Positions 1 to 8,594 of a DNA stretch of 64,000 nucleotides are shown piece by piece; the stretch's first letter is position 1, and every line of letters begins with the position of its first letter. The stretch spans positions 11,843-75,842 of the forward strand of contig JANRKK010000001.1 of assembly GCA_033763555.1 (NCBI GenBank), in the 5' to 3' direction. The stretch is from JALYJG01 sp033763555 (lineage in GTDB: Bacteria; Pseudomonadota; Alphaproteobacteria; UBA9219). The notes under the pieces are model-generated. The model had not been told where the DNA came from. It made no database searches and worked only from the letters and a program-made list of their open reading frames with translations. The position numbers were made by a program, and so were the translations under genes.

Positions 1-144
1 TGCGTCACCGATCAGAAAATTGAATGTCTCCGACGTGCCATAACGGAACCAGGCCCTAAGCCAATTGGTGACGGCGACTTCAACGCCGAAAACTCTCTGC
101 CCCGGGTCGGGTGATTTTACAGGCGTGTAATGGATACCAATCAT
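1..144 (-). CDS. N-terminus of a protein cut by the window edge, possibly a glycosyltransferase
   Basis: An open frame of 48 codons runs from ATG at 144 leftwards off the window without a stop. It begins MIGIHYTPVKSPD and continues with RVFGVEVAVTNWL. This resembles the N-termini of some alphaproteobacterial glycosyltransferases, but the fragment is too short for a firm family call. No clear Shine-Dalgarno lies upstream, and the frame stays open further upstream, so the start is uncertain. Positions 145-317 between this gene and the tRNA hold no gene I can support. Confidence 0.5.
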   Translation of the reverse strand, partial: MIGIHYTPVKSPDPGQRVFGVEVAVTNWLRAWFRYGTSETFNFLIGDA

Positions 145-317
145 GGATAAAGACAGGCGCGAGGAAGGAAGATTGCAACTGAAGAAAGTCAGCTTAACAC
201 CGCTGTTTAAAGGACAAAAGCTAAGGAAAAAGCCTTGAAAGCACTGAATCCCTGGAGTAATCAAGACGCACAAGACACACTGGTTGCGCTTGTTTTTACT
301 GAGTAATGTAGTGATAC

Positions 318-393
<76 letters not shown>

Positions 394-447
394 GTCTACG
401 CGCCTTCGGCGCTTCGACTTGGCAAGCCATTTAAGAGGCGCGTAGAC
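394..447 (+). repeat. Inverted repeat directly after the tRNA-Ala CCA end
   Basis: GTCTACGCGCC at 394-404 is perfectly complementary to GGCGCGTAGAC at 437-447. Inside it a competing hairpin GCGCC-TTC-GGCGC lies at 400-412. A further pair, GCTTCG (411-416) and CGAAGC (461-466), reaches towards the next gene. The repeat starts at the first base after the tRNA CCA and stops shortly before the ribosome binding site of the GIY-YIG gene. It could fold in a joint tRNA-mRNA transcript, or be part of a mobile unit that uses tRNA 3' ends. Confidence 0.8.
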
Positions 448-479
448 TGCCACGTCGTAGCGAAGCGGAGATGGGCTCT

Positions 480-719
480 ATGAAATATGTATATATTTTA
501 CAAAGCCTGAGTGACTCAAACCGCTATTACACAGGCATTACCGACAACTTGAAAGATAGAATAGAGTCTCATAACGCAGGCCGAGTTACATATACTTCCA
601 GACATCGGCCTTGGCGTTTAAATACATATGTTGCCTTTTCTGACGAAAAACGGGCTTTTGAATTTGAAAAATATCTTAAATCATCATCGGGTCGAGCTTT
701 AGCGAAAAAAAGACTTTAA
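480..719 (+). CDS. GIY-YIG family nuclease, small stand-alone type
   Basis: A 79-residue protein of the stand-alone GIY-YIG (UvrC N-terminal-like) family. It starts MKYVYILQS and carries the YVY...YYTG core, then PWRL, and a C-terminal EKYLKSSSGRALAKKRL stretch typical of these one-domain proteins. The ATG at 480 is preferred over the one at 471 because GGAG at 467-470 then has normal spacing. The gene is AT-rich compared with the following genes and sits directly behind tRNA-Ala and its inverted repeat. The family is predicted to cut DNA; the real substrate of such short members is unknown. Positions 720-807 hold no gene. Confidence 0.85.
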   Translation: MKYVYILQSLSDSNRYYTGITDNLKDRIESHNAGRVTYTSRHRPWRLNTYVAFSDEKRAFEFEKYLKSSSGRALAKKRL

Positions 720-807
720 TAAACGCGATAAACTCCGAATCAATTGACATCAAAGGCGTTTTTTATCCAACTCAACGGGTTGAGGCCATGTTGGGTGGGG
801 ATGATTT

Positions 808-2451
808 ATGGACATATCAAAAATTGAAAAACGTCTGACTTCCATTGAATTACGGTTGTCCCGCGTTGAGGGCGCCTTGCAATTATCAGCTGCCGCCACG
901 CCGCCAGCGCCCGCTCCATCCAGCACGCCGAAACAACCTACGACCGTCTTAAGGACTGCCGCCATAACCACGGAACAGGAAAAGCCCGGCAATTGGCTTG
1001 GCATTATAGCCGTCATATGCTTTGTGCTGGCGGCAGGATTCATCATCAAGCTTTCGATTGATTCCGGATGGCTGACGCCTGAACGGCAGATCGGGCTGGC
1101 CGCACTGCTTGGCCTCAGCCTGATTGGAAGCGGTCTCGCCCTGCTTAAATCCGACCGCGAATATGCCAGTCTGCTGCCGGGCGCGGGTGTTATCGTTCTG
1201 TATCTGACGGCCTTTGCGGCGCATCGTTATTATAAGCTCATTCCTTTCGAGCTTGCCCTAGCCACGACCAGCATCATCTCGGCCTTGTGCATATGGCTCT
1301 ACACACGTGTCAAGCATGATGCCTATCCCATCACGGCCGCTGCGGGCGCCTATATCGCACCCGTCATTCTCGGGCTGCATACGCAAGGTGTTTTTTCAGT
1401 TTACTACTTCCTGTTCTGCTCGCTGACATTCGCGGTGATTTCAATATGGCTGTCATCGCGTATGCTGACTCTGGTCTCGGCCTACATGGCCATTTTGATG
1501 ACCGGATATGTGGGCATAGATCTCAACCAGAACGCGCTGATCGCCTGCATGCTGGCGTTACATTTCTTCATTTTTGCCATCGGAACCTATCTGTACACCG
1601 CCCATAACCGCGAAGCCCTAACTGAGCGCGAAGCCTGGGCCTTCCTGCCTGTTCTGTTGCTGTTTTACGCTATCGAATATCATTATATCGACCTCATCCA
1701 GCCCCATCTGGCGCCATGGATTTCCTTGGGTTTTGCTGGCGTTCTCATCAGCCTTTATCTGCTGGCCAGAAGATATTTCAAGGACGGGCTTGGCAGCGAA
1801 ACCATCCTTGCGGCTTATACAACGATTGTCCTTTTCCATTCCTTCTATCTGGAAATCCTGCCTTCGGATGTCCGGCCATGGTTGTTTGTTGCCATTATGC
1901 TGGCGGCGACCTTCCTTCCCACCAGCCTGCTAGAACGCAAAATTCGCATTCCGCTTATCCCGGCTGCAATCTTTATGATCCTTGGCATCGAGTATGTGCG
2001 AATGCTGTCGGAACTCTGGACAGGCTACAGCCCCGAATGGCTGGCGGTGTCTTTCGCTTCCTTTGGCAGTATCTGGGTTGTCCTGCTGGGCGCGTGCAAC
2101 AAATTCAACAAGGAAGATGTCTACATCCATCCCTTGCTGGGGGCCGCCCATATTCTGGCTGTGCTGGGATTGTACCGCCTGACCACCGACATAAGCTCAC
2201 TGGCCGTATCGGCCTCATGGCTGTTTTACGCCGTCGCAGTCATCACTCTAGCCTTTGCGCGCAAGGACAGAATTATGGCTAAATCTGCCCTGTTTGTTCT
2301 GGGTTTTGCCGCGGGCAAGGCATTGCTTTATGATGCCGCATCAGCGCCGACTGTCATACGGATTTTGTGCCTGCTTCTTACGGGTGCCGTTCTGTACGGT
2401 TGCGGATTCATGATGCGCAAGGTTGATGATTGGAAAAAGATTTCATCGTAA
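808..2451 (+). CDS. DUF2339-type polytopic membrane protein
   Basis: A 547-residue integral membrane protein. The first 25 residues form a short coiled coil (MDISKIEKRLTSIE and following), then comes a Pro/Ala-rich linker to about residue 50. The rest is a long series of hydrophobic segments separated by short loops with conserved glycines. This architecture matches the DUF2339 predicted membrane proteins, which are usually longer. The function of the family is not established; a role in the cell envelope is only inferred. An orphan gene follows after 14 bp on the same strand. Confidence 0.75.
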   Translation: MDISKIEKRLTSIELRLSRVEGALQLSAAATPPAPAPSSTPKQPTTVLRTAAITTEQEKPGNWLGIIAVICFVLAAGFIIKLSIDSGWLTPERQIGLAALLGLSLIGSGLALLKSDREYASLLPGAGVIVLYLTAFAAHRYYKLIPFELALATTSIISALCIWLYTRVKHDAYPITAAAGAYIAPVILGLHTQGVFSVYYFLFCSLTFAVISIWLSSRMLTLVSAYMAILMTGYVGIDLNQNALIACMLALHFFIFAIGTYLYTAHNREALTEREAWAFLPVLLLFYAIEYHYIDLIQPHLAPWISLGFAGVLISLYLLARRYFKDGLGSETILAAYTTIVLFHSFYLEILPSDVRPWLFVAIMLAATFLPTSLLERKIRIPLIPAAIFMILGIEYVRMLSELWTGYSPEWLAVSFASFGSIWVVLLGACNKFNKEDVYIHPLLGAAHILAVLGLYRLTTDISSLAVSASWLFYAVAVITLAFARKDRIMAKSALFVLGFAAGKALLYDAASAPTVIRILCLLLTGAVLYGCGFMMRKVDDWKKISS

Positions 2452-2465
2452 GCAAGGGGTGATCT

Positions 2466-3074
2466 ATGAACCCGCAGGCAAAGCCAAAAGAACCAGCTGA
2501 TCAAGAAAGTTTTGGGCATCTTTTATGGGAGCTACTTGGCGGCGAGAACATTAACTACGACGTCGCCATTGGCGTGCTCCAGCTCTCTTCAAAAAGCTCT
2601 CTGTCTCAACTATTGCATGGGCATGTCAGGCCATCTCGGACTTACGTTTTAGAAAAAGACTGGCGCAATAGACTTAAAAAACATAATCCAAAAGCATGGG
2701 AAAAACATCACAAAAAGTTTGAGGAGTACGTTGCCAAGTTTGATGCTATAGTGAGGCGTCCCAAGAACAAACCCAAGCATATTCCTGCTGAAGAATTAGC
2801 CAAAACAGACTGGCGCAAAGCGGTTGGGTCTGAAATCAGACGGTTTGTCAAAGAAAAAGGAGACGACGCCCAAACCCTCGCACACGACACCCAAGATCCT
2901 GCAGTTAAGCAACAGTGGGGTTATGTTTTGAGGGGAGATGCCAGGGCCAGTCCTGAAACTTTTTGCGCGGCCATGAGGGAGGTATGCAGACTTTATTATC
3001 TGGAACCCTCCGACCCTCTTTACCGAACTTTTGAAAACCTGAGAAATATCGATCCCCAGCCAAATATTGTTTAA
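2466..3074 (+). CDS. Unknown protein, possibly with two degenerate helix-turn-helix regions
   Basis: A 202-residue soluble protein with no family I recognise. Two segments, about residues 14-60 and 115-175, each look like an all-helical domain in which SLSQLLHG and QQWGYVLRGDARASPE resemble the recognition-helix portion of Cro/CI-type domains. This is suggestive only. The middle is Lys-rich. It lies 14 bp behind the DUF2339 gene, probably co-transcribed, and is AT-richer than the lipid A genes downstream. No signal peptide or membrane segment is visible. Positions 3075-3194 hold the leader of fabZ. Confidence 0.5.
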   Translation: MNPQAKPKEPADQESFGHLLWELLGGENINYDVAIGVLQLSSKSSLSQLLHGHVRPSRTYVLEKDWRNRLKKHNPKAWEKHHKKFEEYVAKFDAIVRRPKNKPKHIPAEELAKTDWRKAVGSEIRRFVKEKGDDAQTLAHDTQDPAVKQQWGYVLRGDARASPETFCAAMREVCRLYYLEPSDPLYRTFENLRNIDPQPNIV

Positions 3075-3194
3075 TTGACCTCTGACCCATGCTAACCGAC
3101 CGCCGGACTTCACTTTCTTCCTGAACACAAGCTATTGAATTACCTAGCCCAAATGCGCTAGAAACATGGGCCTGGAACAAGGACCGGGAACCCC

Positions 3195-3698
3195 ATGAAC
3201 AAGCCCAAGACCGACACGAAAAAAAGCACGGCCATCGATATTGCCGGGATTATGGCCAAAATTCCGCATCGCTACCCGATGCTGATGATCGACCGCATTA
3301 TCGATGTCGTCGCGGGCGAAAGCTGCACGGGCATTAAAAACGTCTCGGCCAACGAACCCTTCTTCCAGGGACACTTCCCCGGCCACCCGATTATGCCCGG
3401 CGTGCTGATTATTGAGGCCATGGCGCAAACCTCCGCCGTTTTGGTGGTGCATGCGCTTGAAAATGTGGGCTGCGATACGCATGTCGTCTATTTCATGACC
3501 ATCGAAAGCGCCCGCTTCCGTAAACCCGTTGTTCCCGGCGACCAGATGCAGATCAAGGTGCAAAAGGAACGCCAGCGCGGCAATGTCTGGAAATTCCGTG
3601 GCGAAGCCTATGTCGATGGCGCGCTGGTTGCCGAAGCGGTCTATACCGCCATGCTTGTACCGCACGAAAACGGCCAGATGGCGGACGCCGCCGAGTAG
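3195..3698 (+). CDS. fabZ: 3-hydroxyacyl-ACP dehydratase FabZ
   Basis: A 167-residue hot-dog-fold enzyme of type II fatty acid synthesis. It dehydrates (3R)-hydroxyacyl-ACP to trans-2-enoyl-ACP in the cytoplasm. The family motif is clear: FFQGHFPGHPIMPGV with catalytic His60, and IEAMAQ with catalytic Glu74. An N-terminal extension of about 20 residues precedes the conserved HRYPMLMID. It leads a tight cluster with lpxA, lpxI and lpxB, the usual linkage that balances hydroxyacyl-ACP use between fatty acids and lipid A. The usual upstream neighbour lpxD is absent. Confidence 0.96.
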   Translation: MNKPKTDTKKSTAIDIAGIMAKIPHRYPMLMIDRIIDVVAGESCTGIKNVSANEPFFQGHFPGHPIMPGVLIIEAMAQTSAVLVVHALENVGCDTHVVYFMTIESARFRKPVVPGDQMQIKVQKERQRGNVWKFRGEAYVDGALVAEAVYTAMLVPHENGQMADAAE

Positions 3699-3706
3699 CC
3701 CAGGGC

Positions 3707-4507
3707 ATGACCAAAAAAAACCACCCGACGGCCGTTATTGACCCCGCCGCGCAAATCGGCGCGGATGTGGAGATCGGGCCCTATTGCACTGTCGGCCCTC
3801 AGGTTAAACTCAGCAACAAAGTGCGACTTGTGTCTCATGTGGCGGTGGACGGCAAAACATCCCTTGGCGAGGGCACGGTTGTTTATCCTTTTGCCTCGCT
3901 CGGCCATCGGCCACAGGATTTGAAGTTCAAGGGCGAAGCCTCGTCGCTGGAGATCGGCAAGAACAATCAAATCCGCGAGCATGTGACGATGAATCCCGGA
4001 ACCGAAGGCGGCGGGATGGTCACGCGCGTCGGCGACAACTGCCTGTTCATGGTCGGCGCGCATGTCGCGCACGACTGCCAGGTCGGTAATCATGTCATTC
4101 TCGCCAACAACGCCACGCTGGCTGGTCATGTCAGCGTCGGCGATTACGCCATTATTGGTGGCCTGTCGGCTGTTCATCAATTCGTCCGCATCGGCGCCCA
4201 TGCCATGATCGGCGGCATGTCCGGTGTGGAAAATGACGTCATTCCCTATGGCACTGTCAAAGGCGACCGCGCCCATCTGGCCGGGCTTAATCTGGTCGGG
4301 CTGGAACGTCGCGGCTTCGGGCGCGATGATGTCCAGGCGCTGCGCAGCGCCTACCGCATGCTGTTTGCGCCAGAAGGCACGATGGCCGAACGACTGGAAG
4401 AAGTCGCGCGGCTTTACAAGGATCAGGAACATATCGGCAGCATTGTCGAGTTTATCCGCTCGCGCTCCAACCGCGCTTTGTGCCAACCCCGACAGGACGA
4501 AGCCTAG
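3707..4507 (+). CDS. lpxA: UDP-N-acetylglucosamine O-acyltransferase LpxA
   Basis: A 266-residue left-handed beta-helix acyltransferase that performs the first step of lipid A synthesis, moving a 3-hydroxyacyl chain from ACP to the 3-OH of UDP-GlcNAc. Hexapeptide repeats run through residues 10-175. The AHVAHDCQVG motif contains His122, matching the catalytic His125 of E. coli LpxA. A helical C-terminal domain starts near residue 190 (LERRGFGRDDV). It lies 8 bp after fabZ and 9 bp before lpxI, so the genes are clearly co-transcribed. Confidence 0.96.
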   Translation: MTKKNHPTAVIDPAAQIGADVEIGPYCTVGPQVKLSNKVRLVSHVAVDGKTSLGEGTVVYPFASLGHRPQDLKFKGEASSLEIGKNNQIREHVTMNPGTEGGGMVTRVGDNCLFMVGAHVAHDCQVGNHVILANNATLAGHVSVGDYAIIGGLSAVHQFVRIGAHAMIGGMSGVENDVIPYGTVKGDRAHLAGLNLVGLERRGFGRDDVQALRSAYRMLFAPEGTMAERLEEVARLYKDQEHIGSIVEFIRSRSNRALCQPRQDEA

Positions 4508-4516
4508 AGAGGCCGC

Positions 4517-5341
4517 ATGAGTGCCGCGCCAAAGCTTGGTATCCTTGCAGGCGGAGGCACCGCGCCCCTTTCTCTTGTTCAGGCATGCCGCGACCTGAAC
4601 CGCGATTTCTTTGTCATCGGCCTGGAAGGCCAGGCGAATGCCGATTTCTCCGGCACGCCGCATGACTGGGTATCGCTAGGCGAAGGCGCCAAACTGAAGG
4701 GACTGATTGCGGATAATCAGATTCAAGAAATTGTGATGATCGGCCGCGTACGGCGGCCTTCCTTGACGGAACTTCGTCCTGACTTTGTTGCGATTAAAAT
4801 GCTTATGAAGGTAGGCTTGAACAGCGCAGGCGACGATGAGCTGCTCACCAGTATTGGCAAAGCCATTGAGGATGAATGCGGCGTCCGCGTCATCGGCGCG
4901 CATGAGGTGTTTGCCGGGCTTCTGACGCCCGAAGGCCAGCTTGGGCATGTAACACCGGATGAAGAAGCGCAAAAAGACATCACGCGCGGTATTGAAATTG
5001 CCAAATCCCTTGGCAAGTTGGATGTCGGGCAATCGGTGATCGTGCAGCAAGGCATTGTGCTGGGCGTTGAAGCCATCGAAGGCACTGATGCACTGATCGT
5101 ACGCAGCGCGGGGCTGCGCCGCGAAGGGCCAGGCGGCATCCTCATCAAAATCGCCAAGCCACAACAGGATAACCGCTATGATCTGCCAACCGTGGGGCCG
5201 GACACCATCGCCGCTATGGCGAAGGCAGGATTGCGCGGCGTGGCGCTGGAAGCCGGGCGCAGTCTGCTGATCGAACGGGAAAAAACCACCCGTCTTGCTG
5301 ACGAAGCCAATATCTTCATCATCGCCCGAAAAATAAGCTGA
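4517..5341 (+). CDS. lpxI: UDP-2,3-diacylglucosamine diphosphatase LpxI
   Basis: A 274-residue protein of the LpxI (DUF1009) family, which hydrolyses UDP-2,3-diacylglucosamine to lipid X and UMP. Many alphaproteobacteria use it in place of the unrelated LpxH. Family features are the N-terminal LGILAGGGTAPL, the central GDDELL, and a C-terminal domain with AKPQQDNRYDLPTVG. The start is supported by GAGAGG just upstream. The stop codon overlaps the lpxB start by one base (TGATG), so the product and the consuming enzyme are translationally coupled. Confidence 0.94.
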   Translation: MSAAPKLGILAGGGTAPLSLVQACRDLNRDFFVIGLEGQANADFSGTPHDWVSLGEGAKLKGLIADNQIQEIVMIGRVRRPSLTELRPDFVAIKMLMKVGLNSAGDDELLTSIGKAIEDECGVRVIGAHEVFAGLLTPEGQLGHVTPDEEAQKDITRGIEIAKSLGKLDVGQSVIVQQGIVLGVEAIEGTDALIVRSAGLRREGPGGILIKIAKPQQDNRYDLPTVGPDTIAAMAKAGLRGVALEAGRSLLIEREKTTRLADEANIFIIARKIS

Positions 5342-6507
5342 TGCCGGAATCCCCCCTTTTCTTTCTTATTGCCGGAGAGGCGTCAGGCGATCTTCTGGGC
5401 GCACGGCTGATGCGGTCCCTGAAGAATATCCATCCCGATGCGCGTTTTGCAGGCATCGGCGGGCTGCGCATGCAGGAAGAAGGCATTGAGCTTCTGTTCC
5501 CGCAGGAAGAGTTGGCGCATTTTGGATTGTTTGAACTGCTGCGCCATATCCCGAACATTCTACGGCGCATGAAACAGACGGTCGAGGAAATCCGCTACCG
5601 GAAGCCTGATGCGCTGATTACCATTGATGCGCCGGATTTCTGCTTTCGTGTAGCACGGCGCCTGAAGGGCGAAGGCATACCGCTCATTCATTATGTCGCG
5701 CCGACAGTGTGGGTTTGGCGCAAAGGTCGCGCCAAAAAAATTGCACGATTTCTTGACCACCTGATGGTGCTTTTGCCTTTCGAGCCGCCTTATTTTACCA
5801 AGGAAGGGCTGGATACGACTTTCGTCGGCCATTCGATCATTGAAAGTGGCGCAGACAAAGGCGATGCACAGCGCTTCCGCCATAATCATGGCATTCCGGC
5901 CAAGGCAACCCTGCTGACCGTTTTGCCCGGCAGCCGGAAAAGTGAAATCTCACGCCTGATGCCGATTTTCGAGAAAACGGTGGAGCGCCTGCAAGAACGG
6001 CACCCAAACCTACATGTCATTCTGCCGACCATTCCTTCTTTGTCGGAGGATTTGAAAGAACGGACGCAGGACTGGCCCGTACCCGTGACGATTGTTGAAA
6101 GCGATGCCGACAAATACGACGCCTTTGCCGCATCACGCGCCGCGCTAGCCTGCTCGGGAACTGTTTCTATTGAGCTTGCGATGGCCCGCCTGCCCTCCGT
6201 TACAGCTTATAAGGTCAGCCTGCCGACTATTTTGCTGTATGGGCTTTTCGTGATGGGCACTTACGCCAATCTCGTGAATATCATGCATAAGCGCATGGTT
6301 GTGCCGGAACTTCTTCAGTTTAATTGCACGCCGAAAAAGCTGGCTGAGGCCGCGGACGCATTATTGACCAGCGAAGCGGCCCGGCAGAAACAGATCGAAG
6401 GGCTGGCGGAAGTCGCCGGATGGCTCACGCCTGGCTCCAAACCACCCTCCCAATATGCTGCAGAAACAGTTGACCACGCCGTGAAATGGTTCAAGCTTCC
6501 ATCATGA
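5341..6507 (+). CDS. lpxB: Lipid A disaccharide synthase LpxB
   Basis: A 388-residue GT19 glycosyltransferase that joins lipid X and UDP-2,3-diacylglucosamine into the beta-1,6 disaccharide of lipid A at the inner membrane. Recognisable parts are the N-terminal AGEASGDLLGARLM, the AGIGGLRMQEEG motif, YVAPTVWVWRKGRAKK, and the C-terminal PSVTAYK. The start overlaps the lpxI stop by one base. The stop overlaps the next glycosyltransferase start as ATGA at 6504-6507, continuing the coupled operon. Confidence 0.95.
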   Translation: MPESPLFFLIAGEASGDLLGARLMRSLKNIHPDARFAGIGGLRMQEEGIELLFPQEELAHFGLFELLRHIPNILRRMKQTVEEIRYRKPDALITIDAPDFCFRVARRLKGEGIPLIHYVAPTVWVWRKGRAKKIARFLDHLMVLLPFEPPYFTKEGLDTTFVGHSIIESGADKGDAQRFRHNHGIPAKATLLTVLPGSRKSEISRLMPIFEKTVERLQERHPNLHVILPTIPSLSEDLKERTQDWPVPVTIVESDADKYDAFAASRAALACSGTVSIELAMARLPSVTAYKVSLPTILLYGLFVMGTYANLVNIMHKRMVVPELLQFNCTPKKLAEAADALLTSEAARQKQIEGLAEVAGWLTPGSKPPSQYAAETVDHAVKWFKLPS

Positions 6508-7640
6508 TCACAGTCCTTCAAATCATCCCCAATCTTGGCGCGGGCGGCGCGGAGCAAGCCTGCGTTGACATGACAGCTGCCCTGAAAAGCGCCGGACACC
6601 GTCCGATTGTCGTTTCTGCGGGCGGACAGCGGGTCGTTGATATTGAAAAGGCCGGGGGCTGGCACATCCAGCGCTCCGTCAACAGCAAGAATCCTATTAC
6701 TATGCTGATCAATGCACTGTGGCTGGCCAATCTTATCGGCGAAGAGAATATCGATATTTTGCACGCCCGCAGCCGCGCCCCAGCCTGGAGCGCCTGGTGG
6801 GCCAGCCGGATGACAGGCTGCGCCTTTATGACGACATTCCATGCTGCCTATAAATTCTCGAACCCTCTGAAAAAGTTCTATAACAGCGTCATGGCAAAAG
6901 GCCACCGCATCGTTGCCATCTCGCAATTTATCGGCCAGCATATCCAGGAATCCTACAGCGTTAGCGCTGACAAAATCCGTGTCATCTCGCGTGGCATCAG
7001 CCTCGACAAATTTACGCCGGGCGATGTTACCGAAGAGCGCAAAACCAAGATTCAGCAAGGCTGGGACGTTGCGCCGGATCAGCCTGTCATCCTGCTGCCC
7101 TCGCGCCTCAGCCCCATCAAAGGCCAGCGCGTTTTTATTGAGGCCATGTCGCTGCTGCCCTCGTCTCTGAAACAGGTCGCTGCCGTTATTCTGGGTGATG
7201 ATCAGGGCCGTACTGGATACAAGCGCGAACTCAAAAATCTTATCACGGCACGTGGGTTGCAAGGCCGTGTTCATATCGTCACTCATTGTCATGACATGCC
7301 TGCCGCCTATGCTTCCTGCGCACTTGTTGTCGCGCCTTCTCTCGTGCCGGAAGGCTTCGGCCGCGTGCCGATTGAGGCGATGGCCATGGGTGTTCCGGTC
7401 ATTGCGACCAATATCGGTGGCTATCAGGAAACCGTCCGCAATGGTGAGACAGGCTGGCTGATCGAACCGGATGACCCCAAAAAGCTGGCCGATGCCATTA
7501 CCCATGCTTTCGGTCAGGCCCCGGAACAGCGCGCCGCCATGGCCCGCAAAGCTGCACAGACGGTGCATGAGCTGTATGACAAGCAGAAGATGATTGCCAA
7601 AACCCTCGCCGTTTACGACGAGCTTATGCGCGCGAAATGA
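6504..7640 (+). CDS. GT4-family glycosyltransferase
   Basis: A 378-residue GT-B fold transferase. The N-terminal domain has PNLGAGGAEQ and the C-terminal domain has LLPSRLSPIKGQ and the donor-binding PEGFGRVPIEAMAMGVPVIAT motif of GT4 enzymes. The chosen ATG overlaps the lpxB stop by four bases (ATGA); an upstream in-frame ATG at 6486 lies inside lpxB and is less likely. It ends with another ATGA overlap into the next gene. Its position suggests work on lipopolysaccharide core or another envelope glycan. The sugar and acceptor cannot be read from the sequence. Confidence 0.88.
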   Translation: MITVLQIIPNLGAGGAEQACVDMTAALKSAGHRPIVVSAGGQRVVDIEKAGGWHIQRSVNSKNPITMLINALWLANLIGEENIDILHARSRAPAWSAWWASRMTGCAFMTTFHAAYKFSNPLKKFYNSVMAKGHRIVAISQFIGQHIQESYSVSADKIRVISRGISLDKFTPGDVTEERKTKIQQGWDVAPDQPVILLPSRLSPIKGQRVFIEAMSLLPSSLKQVAAVILGDDQGRTGYKRELKNLITARGLQGRVHIVTHCHDMPAAYASCALVVAPSLVPEGFGRVPIEAMAMGVPVIATNIGGYQETVRNGETGWLIEPDDPKKLADAITHAFGQAPEQRAAMARKAAQTVHELYDKQKMIAKTLAVYDELMRAK

Positions 7641-8575
7641 GTGAACGCATCCTTGTCATAAGACTGGGCGCGCTGGGCGATCTGGCGCTGTGCTTCCAAT
7701 CCTTTCACGAAATCCGGCAGGCGCACCCCAAGGCGCAGATTGCGCTGTTGACCATGCCACCTTTTGCCGAATTTGCCCGCAAGATGCCATGGTTTGATAA
7801 TGTTCTGATTGATGAACGCGCGCCCGGCTGGCGGATTGATCAATGGCTGGGACTGCTGGCGCAGGTACGCCGATTTAACCCGACGCGCGTCTATGACCTG
7901 CAAGGCAAATTCCGCCAAAGCATTCTCTATGCCCTGCTCGGCGGCCCCATGGGCACAGCCTGGTCGGGGGCCGCGCCGCTTTGCACCTATCCGCGTCTCT
8001 GGCCGCCCAAGCCCGGTATGCATTTCACCGATTTTGTGGCGGCGCAATTGCGGCTGGCGGATGTTCCGACCCAGCCTGCGGCCGATCTTGCATGGCTGGA
8101 TGCGCCGCTGGATGGCCTGGCCCTGCCGGAGCGCTATGCCCTTCTTATCCCCGGTTGCGCGCCGGGGCGCGACTACAAACGCTGGCCCGCCAGCCATTAT
8201 GCCGAACTGGCCCTCAGGCTCCGCGATAAGGGCATCAACAGCATTGCTGTAGGCACTGGACAGGATTCCGACGCCATAGCCACCATCCGCGCTGTCGCAC
8301 CGCATGTGTTGGATTTTTCAAGCCAGACAAGCCTTTTGCAACTGGCTACTCTGGCGCGGCTAGGTGCCGCAGTTGTTGGCAATGATACGGGACCGACACA
8401 TCTTGCTGCTGCCGTGGGCGCGCCTGTGCTGGCCTTAATGTCTGACCGCGTCGACCCAGCCTGGTCGGCGCCGCGTGGCATGCACACCACATGGCTGCAG
8501 GGAAAACCTCTGAGCAGCCTCACGACCGATGAAGTTTTTCTTGCGCTGAGCCGCCTGATCGATAAAAACGGATAA
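7637..8575 (+). CDS. GT9-family (heptosyltransferase-like) glycosyltransferase
   Basis: A 312-residue protein with the GT9/WaaC-WaaF layout. It starts ILVIRLGALGDLALCFQSF, has YDLQGKFRQS in the middle, and ends with the GNDTGPTHLAAAVGAPVLAL motif that binds the nucleotide sugar. GT9 enzymes add heptose or related sugars to the inner core of lipopolysaccharide. It overlaps the preceding GT4 gene by four bases and is the last gene of the envelope operon. A weak hairpin with a T run spans its stop codon. Confidence 0.88.
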   Translation: MSERILVIRLGALGDLALCFQSFHEIRQAHPKAQIALLTMPPFAEFARKMPWFDNVLIDERAPGWRIDQWLGLLAQVRRFNPTRVYDLQGKFRQSILYALLGGPMGTAWSGAAPLCTYPRLWPPKPGMHFTDFVAAQLRLADVPTQPAADLAWLDAPLDGLALPERYALLIPGCAPGRDYKRWPASHYAELALRLRDKGINSIAVGTGQDSDAIATIRAVAPHVLDFSSQTSLLQLATLARLGAAVVGNDTGPTHLAAAVGAPVLALMSDRVDPAWSAPRGMHTTWLQGKPLSSLTTDEVFLALSRLIDKNG

Positions 8576-8585
8576 ACCGTTTTTT
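8565..8585 (+). terminator. Weak rho-independent terminator-like hairpin
   Basis: AAAACGG at 8565-8571 pairs with CCGTTTT at 8577-8583 around a five-base loop and runs into six T residues. The stem contains only three G-C pairs, so termination may be partial. It covers the stop codon of the GT9 gene and lies just before argB, which may therefore be transcribed partly from the envelope operon. Confidence 0.45.
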
Positions 8586-8594
8586 AGAGCGCAC

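Noticed and set aside
143..238. 31-codon plus-strand ORF before the tRNA
   Set aside because: Its start codon overlaps that of the divergent partial gene and no ribosome binding site is present.
1716..2282. Plus-strand 188-codon frame inside the DUF2339 gene
   Set aside because: It is out of frame within a convincing membrane-protein gene and has a composition typical of a shifted frame.
3641..4663. Long minus-strand open frame of 340 codons opposite lpxA
   Set aside because: It lies fully opposite well-supported genes and shows no domain; such frames are a by-product of codon bias.
6315..7568. Minus-strand open frame of 417 codons opposite the GT4 gene
   Set aside because: The plus strand encodes a clear glycosyltransferase with overlapping start and stop codons; the antisense frame has no family features.
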